Shown here: positions 22,291-26,791 of the stretch, in pieces
How the letters are laid out: every line of letters starts with the position of its first letter
Numbering within the stretch: position 1 is the stretch's first letter
Source: Chromera velia
Lineage: Eukaryota > Sar > Chromeraceae
DNA length: 26,791 bases
Direction: 5' to 3'
NCBI GenBank assembly: GCA_018398765.1
Contig: JAHBMJ010000862.1
Location: forward strand, 6,195-32,985
The notes under the pieces: model-generated
Databases searched by the model: none
Seen by the model: the letters and a program-made list of their open reading frames with translations, nothing else
Told to the model about the DNA's origin: nothing
Translations under genes and position numbers: made by a program

Positions 22291-23560
22291 TTCGGTGGCG
22301 GTCATCACGGTGATGGAGGAGGCAGATTTATTTGGGAATGTTGCGGCTGCGGCTGCATGGGAAATTCGGGGCAGTATTTGGCAAAGTGCCCTTTCATACC
22401 ACACCGAGGGCAGATGTGATTGCGGGCCCAACAGTCGTGCAGACCCCTTGTCCAATAACTGTATCCTAAGTACCCTAAGCACCCTCCATCCTGTGGTGGC
22501 GGTTGGAAGTTTGGCCTCCTGTCCTCTCTCCATTGCCCTGGCTCTCTATTTATCTGTCCTCCCACCCCTGGCCAATTACGTCTTTCTGGTTGTTGATGGT
22601 AGCCTGGTTAGCCCCTAGGAGGGACCCCAACCCCTCCGACATAGTTTGCTTAAGTCCAACCCATGGGCTGCTGTGCTGCTGTTTGGGAATGCTGGATTCA
22701 TGCAGGGTTCTGCGGGTGAGTGAAGGTCGAAAGGGTCTGAGTGAGCATGGCATTGCTCTGTTTGTGAGAGTCTCGCACCATCTGCCAGATCAGTGCTGGC
22801 TCATCGTCATCTGCTCTTACTCCGACTTCCCCCTTCTCTCTGACTCTTTTCTGTTGCTGTAGGTAAGTCTCTCATTCTGTCCTCTCCCCCTCTGATTCCC
22901 ACCTTGCAAAGGAGTCTTCTCCATACTCATCAATCTCCTCCCTAATGGCCTTGATTAACTCCTCATACTTATTATAGTCCGCCTTCATCCCGTTACGGAG
23001 GGTGGACGCAAGCAGTTGAGGGAGTCCGTCTTGCACATAGCGTGCTGCCTCTTCGCTGCTGAGGGTCATGCTACATCTGCCTGTGAGGGTCATCAGTTCT
23101 TGGGCTGTGGCAAAAAGCCTTCGGGGTTGGGTTATCCATACTGCTTTCCCTGCCACACTGCCTAGATTCCCTCACGATCTTCTGACTTTTTTCTGTTGAA
23201 TGTGCTGAGCCACCTGTCTCTTATCTTTGATTGCCTTCCACACCTTATCTTTGTATGCTTTTGGGTCCGCATTGTTGTTCTGATTGAGAATCTTGCCGTC
23301 ATAGTACATCTGCATAACCGCTTCAACTGCCACTCTCTCGTCATGGGTTCCTTTGATCACCACTTTGAGCTGGTCCACCTCCTATAAAGCTTTCCCTTTT
23401 GCTATGGGTATTGCGTGGTATGCTGCCGACCCGTCCTTTTTTACCAGGTAGTCCATCCTCCATTTTTCATACGTCTATTCCTATTCTGCAGACAGGCTCG
23501 GGAAAACTGATTTCTTTCCTCCTCTCTCCTCTTCGAGATCGTCCAATCCGTCGGTTCGTA
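22290..23560 (-). pseudogene. Copia Gag with CCHC zinc knuckle, many in-frame stops
   Basis: The Gag capsid-like region includes TYEKWRMDYLVKKDG near the start, typical of copia Gag N-termini. It continues through QMYYDGKILNQNNN and DYNKYEELIKAIREEIDEYG. The nucleic-acid-binding knuckle CPRCGMKGHFAKYC (CX2CX4HX4C) lies at 22371-22412. A single frame runs throughout, broken by TAG, TGA and TAA codons such as those at 23172, 22872, 22698, 22650 and 22608. I see no clear ATG near the LTR. Confidence 0.88.
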
Positions 23561-23577
23561 AGCCCGCTGGGAGCCCA
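23555..23577 (-). other. Putative primer-binding site of the copia element
   Basis: The minus strand reads TGGGCTCCCAGCGGGC directly after the LTR. Read on the plus strand it resembles a tRNA 3' end: T-loop-like TTCGTAA, T-stem GCCCG, acceptor CTGGGAG, discriminator C, then CCA. The donor tRNA is not identified. Confidence 0.55.
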
Positions 23578-24005
23578 CTAAGAAGTCCTAGGGAAATCTG
23601 CCTACTTGAAGGATGGAAAGATGGATGGACATACAGACTTCTACTCAGCGATAGATCCACCCTTGAATATGCCTACGATCACTAGACACGAAACAGGACA
23701 CCTACACTATCCATGTAGTTCATTTGATCCATCAGGTTCACTCGGTATATCATACATGGATACATTATCACTCTAGGCAGTCTGTCCTTCTCCTCTCTTC
23801 GGTGTTTGATCCGTTTGTCTGGAAAGCATGTAGTCCTTGTTTGTATTGCATTTTGCAGTCTCGATTGAATTTTATTTTTTCTGCATGTATCAATAATTCC
23901 ATGCGCATGCAATTTCCGATTCCGATGGCGGCGCGACTGCACTCGAGGACAAGGATGGATCAGAAGCTCCGTGGCGACGCCAGGCGACGACGCTAACTTC
24001 ATACA
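23577..24005 (-). repeat. 5' LTR of the copia element
   Basis: Partner of 14150-14583. On the minus strand it begins TGTATGAAG and ends CTTCTTAGT, next to a TGG-initiated primer-binding site. Confidence 0.93.
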
Positions 24006-24010
24006 GATCC
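24006..24010. repeat. Target-site duplication (right) of the copia element
   Basis: GATCC, identical to 14145-14149. Confidence 0.92.
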
Positions 24011-24224
24011 GACCATGGAGAGCATCGTCTCCAGCAGCAAAAAAAGAAATATGTAAGACCTTGTACAGCTTCTCCAGACCAGTCAGGGTCGCATAACCTT
24101 CCGCCCACATCTTGATGAGCTTCAGGTATGCGTAGCCATCGGCGATCTGATGACGCTGTGGAGGGTCATCATCAGTAAATCGCAAATGAGTGACTGAGGA
24201 AGAAGATACGTTACTAAACAACAT
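24006..24224 (-). pseudogene. Outer-element ORF, upstream part (start codon side)
   Basis: It starts at ATG 24224 and reads 73 codons (including FTDDDPPQRHQIADGYAYLK) to the GATCC target copy. The frame then resumes at 14144 without a shift: 219 nt plus 1344 nt gives exactly 521 codons including the stop. This shows the copia landed inside a single ORF. Confidence 0.8.
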
Positions 24225-24286
24225 ACTTGAAGAATCAAATCAGCAGATGAAGATAAGTTTAAGAGAAGAGCCTTCCTGTTAACCGC

Positions 24287-24593
24287 AGTAATAATTGGAG
24301 CAGTGAGCGTAGCGGTGTTCTTCCTTCAGAGCTCTTTATGGGAAGTCTGTGAATCTGGAGGACAACCAACATCCGGCTAGATCAACCAAACGCATGAAGT
24401 CAGCCTGAATCAATCTGAATGAAGCGGTACGCTGAATGCGTATCCGAATGCGCGCGTGGTGAAGAATCGAATTTGTATGCAAGCGGGCCGGGCGCGCCGC
24501 GCGGCTCACCAAGTAGATCACCCCGCGGCCCAGCCCCTCACCGTCCACGCAGGCGGAACAAGTTCCGAACAACTGACACCCTGTATATCAACT
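24287..24593 (-). repeat. 5' LTR of the outer element
   Basis: Partner of 12149-12444. The internal sequence beside it begins GCGGTTAACAGG on the minus strand, where a primer-binding site is expected. It does not start with TGG and I could not match it to a tRNA. Confidence 0.9.
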
Positions 24594-24598
24594 AGATT
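24594..24598. repeat. Target-site duplication (right) of the outer LTR element
   Basis: AGATT, identical to 12144-12148. Confidence 0.85.
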
Positions 24599-25000
24599 GC
24601 AGTGGATAGCGGGAATTCCCGGAACATAAAATCCTATCATATCTAATCTTATGTATATTAAAATTCCATCACAATATCTAAATTTCCCCCCCTCCCCAGG
24701 GATCGAGGCTCAATGATAATAAGAATTTAATTTTTTATATTTTTTAAATCTGCCAAATCAATTAAATTACTAGTTAAATTATTCATACTTACTATGAATA
24801 TACTTTAATATGTAGAACAACTTTCATTTTTTTTTAAATTAGATAGACAAAATTTATTTCCTTCTTCGTATTTTTTAAACTTTTTTTTTGCTGCTTACAA
24901 TATCTAGTGACTAGTGCACACACTGACTACCACTTACAGTAACTGACATTGTTCCACACTTTACACAAACATAAATGGATCCCTTTAAGCTATTCAGAAT
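24599..25000. other. AT-rich spacer downstream of the third gene
   Basis: AT-rich with T and A runs and a CCCCCCTCCCC patch near 24686. It lies between the outer LTR and the stop codon of the next minus-strand gene and probably includes that gene's 3' untranslated region. Confidence 0.5.
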
Positions 25001-25785
25001 TTATCCTCCCTCTTCTTCTTCCCTTTGTCCACCCCCCGTTCCTTCGCCTGCCTCTCCTTCATCCTGTGCAGCTTCCCCTTGTTGCCCTGCCCTTGCTTCC
25101 GCAGTTCCTCCCGCGAGCGCTGCGAGAATCCGATCAGTGAAGCGACCAAGAACCTCCTGAAGGACTATCGGTTGGGCCCTCGCGCCTGCAGCGTCAAGTG
25201 CAATAAGTTTGTTGAAGAAGAAATGCACGAAAACTCTTCACATGTGCGCTGCAGGGCTATGGGACGAATTCCTTTGCAAATGATCAGCTGCTCCTTGGTT
25301 CTCGAGAAAGAGCCCCATCAGAGGAGAACTAGAAGTGGGAGATGACGCACAGTCGTTTTTTTCGCCGTGTCTCTGTTGTTTTCAGTTATTTTATAATCCG
25401 GACAGACGACAAGACAGACAGAGGGTGCATGAGTGTGTCTCAGACTGACCTGTCCGATCGATTTCTGCCCAAGGAGCAAGCGTCTGAATAAACGCAACCA
25501 GGGGAGAAGAGTCCAAGGAAACCCACCCACTTCCGCCAGGCCCTCCACCCCCTGCCCCCCCTCCTGCAGCTTGCCACTGTCCCACGAGGAGTTCCCTCAT
25601 CACGGTCTCCTGCCGGAGGACCCACGCGGGGGGCTCGTAGGAGACGGCAAACTCGGACCGTCTCGCTGCCGCCGCGTCATCGCAGTAGGCCGACAGGGGG
25701 AGTGAGGGAGAGGCAGCGGCCCACTTTGACCGAAACAGATCGAGCATCCTGACTGCAAAAGGTGTTGGAACAGTCACACAAACAG

Positions 25786-25824
<39 letters not shown>

Positions 25825-26113
25825 CACACACGCATGCACACCCATACGCATACGAACACGCGCGCACACACACACACAAAAACACAGACAGAGAGGGAGA
25901 GAAGAAGAGAAAGAGGGAGAGAGAAAGAGAGAGGGAGGGAGAGGGAACACCGACATGCACCGACAGAAAAGGGAATGTTGAGCACCCAGGCTTACTCCCA
26001 CACACCTACACCCCACAGCTTTCACTAGTGATTGACTGACCATCACTGCTGTCCTTTGCCATTCGATGAGACAACGTGGCTGCACAAGAGTGAAGCCACC
26101 TGCACACACGCAC

Positions 26114-26178
<65 letters not shown>

Positions 26179-26497
26179 GCACAGGGAGATAGAGAGGAAA
26201 TTTGAGGCGAGAAAGAGTGCGTCAATGAGAGAGAGAGCTCTGCTGATACTTCTTTACTCCTAGTCCACTTCTTTCCTCCCTATCTCTCTCTCTCCCTTCC
26301 TCCCTACCTCAGCCAAAGGACCACACGTTCCCTCCCTCCATTTTCTTCTTCAAACCCTGCAGCCCCCCGTCCTCCCTCGACCCCGTTGCATCCGACTTGA
26401 TGCATCTCACCTGAGTGTCTGGTCGGGTTTCCAGAGGGAGTGGTTCTTCTCCACGTAGCAATTCACCAGCTCCGTGGATACAAACCTCCCAAACGAG
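25001..26497 (-). CDS. Intron-rich host gene of unknown function (partial, tentative exons)
   Basis: Candidate exons on the minus strand are 26411-26497 (SFGRFVSTELVNCYVEKNHS), 26041-26079 (TLSHRMAKDSSD), 25450-25752 (RMLDLFRSKWAAASPSLPLS, later a Gly-rich loop) and a last exon of about 25001-25238 (FFFNKLIALDAAGARAQPIV then an acidic Gly/Glu tail) ending in TAA. The middle junction 26041 to 25752 keeps frame (G plus TC). The two middle donors are GTCAGT and acceptors are TGCAG. The junction from 26411 to 26079 does not keep phase, so an exon is probably missed between them. I do not recognise the family. More 5' exons likely lie off the right edge. Confidence 0.5.
25787..25822. repeat. (CA)n microsatellite
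   Basis: A pure CA run next to the acceptor of the 25450-25752 exon, in the intron. Confidence 0.96.
26101..26175. repeat. (CA)n microsatellite
   Basis: A CA run with minor interruptions, in an intron of the third gene. Confidence 0.95.
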
Positions 26498-26776
26498 CTG
26501 CACGGAAACAAAAAGAGAGAAAAAGAGATGAAGCGAAGGAGTAGCAAAAAAGGTCCGTGAGTTTTCTAAGACAACCAGAAGAAAGCTGCTCCTGCTGGAG
26601 TCAACGAAGCAGAAGGAAGGACAAAACACAGGGATCCCTGACTGACTGTTTGGGGAAGAACCGAGGCGCCTCCTCAAAAGGAGGAGATAACAAAATCTCA
26701 GCCCAGGTCACCCTTGGGAAAGCACTTCCTGCAAGAAAAGGAGGGGGAGTGAAGTCATCGATCTGTATCATTCTTT

Positions 26777-26791
26777 CCCCCCCCCCCCCCC
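26777..26791. other. Poly-C contig edge
   Basis: Fifteen C end the window, mirroring the poly-G at position 1. Confidence 0.7.

Larger units (their letters stand above)
14150..24005 (-). mobile_element. Ty1/copia LTR retrotransposon nested in the outer element
   Basis: A 9.86-kb element on the minus strand with LTRs at 23577-24005 and 14150-14583 and target duplication GATCC (14145-14149 and 24006-24010). The domain order Gag, protease, integrase, RT, RNase H places it in the copia superfamily. Gag through the region before RT lies in one frame, even across the inserted foldback element. It carries roughly thirty in-frame stop codons, so this copy is dead. A 1.8-kb polypyrimidine (plus-strand) region lies between RNase H and the 3' LTR. 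Confidence 0.95.
12149..24593 (-). mobile_element. Outer LTR retroelement, gag-like ORF only, split by a nested copia
   Basis: The two LTRs are 296 and 307 bp; the right copy has an 11-bp insertion. They begin AGTTGATATACA and end AATTATTACT on the minus strand and are flanked by AGATT. A polypurine tract (GAGGGGGGG) abuts the 3' LTR at 12445-12453. After removing the nested element, only about 1.98 kb of internal sequence is left. It encodes one 520-codon ORF and no polymerase, so the element looks non-autonomous. Its 3' internal part has two short direct duplications (12609-12660 and 12671-12717). Confidence 0.88.

Noticed and set aside
25762-26263. Frames rich in His-Thr or Cys-Val
   Set aside because: These translate (CA)n microsatellites and are not genes.
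4540-26791. Genome-wide reassignment of TAG/TAA to Gln
   Set aside because: The SDR and acyl-CoA synthetase exons use only CAA/CAG for Gln and have no in-frame TAG/TAA, while the SDR ends in TAA. TGA damage in copia also argues for mutation.

Overview
This is eukaryotic nuclear DNA from a protist-like genome. Genes are broken by many short introns, (CA)n and (CT)n microsatellites are frequent, base composition changes sharply between blocks, and retrotransposons fill the middle. Intron density, GC-balanced exons and the copia/LINE mix would suit an alveolate alga such as a chromerid, but nothing in the window proves the species. Both ends are G/C homopolymers (G at the left, C at the right) and one N lies in a poly-G run, so this is probably a whole contig broken at homopolymers.

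Left block (1-6900) holds two divergent host genes. On the minus strand is an acyl-CoA synthetase (AMP-binding) gene with ten reconstructable exons, starting at 3738 and running off the left edge. On the plus strand is a two-exon short-chain dehydrogenase/reductase gene (4540-6882). They share an 800-bp intergenic region with a cluster of TGCATG/CATGCA motifs. Most splice donors in this contig read GTCAGT, with an unusual C at +3.

The next block (6900-12140) is AT-rich. It holds a decayed, minus-strand LINE with reverse transcriptase (YADD) and a C-terminal CCHC-like motif (about 8850-10560), a 56-bp palindromic satellite (10792-11340), and two copies of a 58-bp hairpin module.

The large block 12149-24593 is a nest of three mobile elements. 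An outer LTR element (LTRs 12149-12444 and 24287-24593, target duplication AGATT) carries only one 520-codon ORF and no polymerase. Inside that ORF sits a Ty1/copia element (14150-24005, LTRs of about 430 bp, target duplication GATCC) with gag, protease, integrase, RT and RNase H on the minus strand. Inside the copia pol sits a 1.46-kb foldback element with roughly 185-bp inverted repeats (18916-20371). The outer ORF is interrupted only by TAG codons and is never frameshifted. The copia ORF has roughly thirty in-frame stops and very few frameshifts. All of these stops can be explained by C-to-T change at CAA, CAG or CGA.

The right block (24600-26791) holds part of a third intron-rich host gene on the minus strand, of unknown function, ending at a TAA at 25001.
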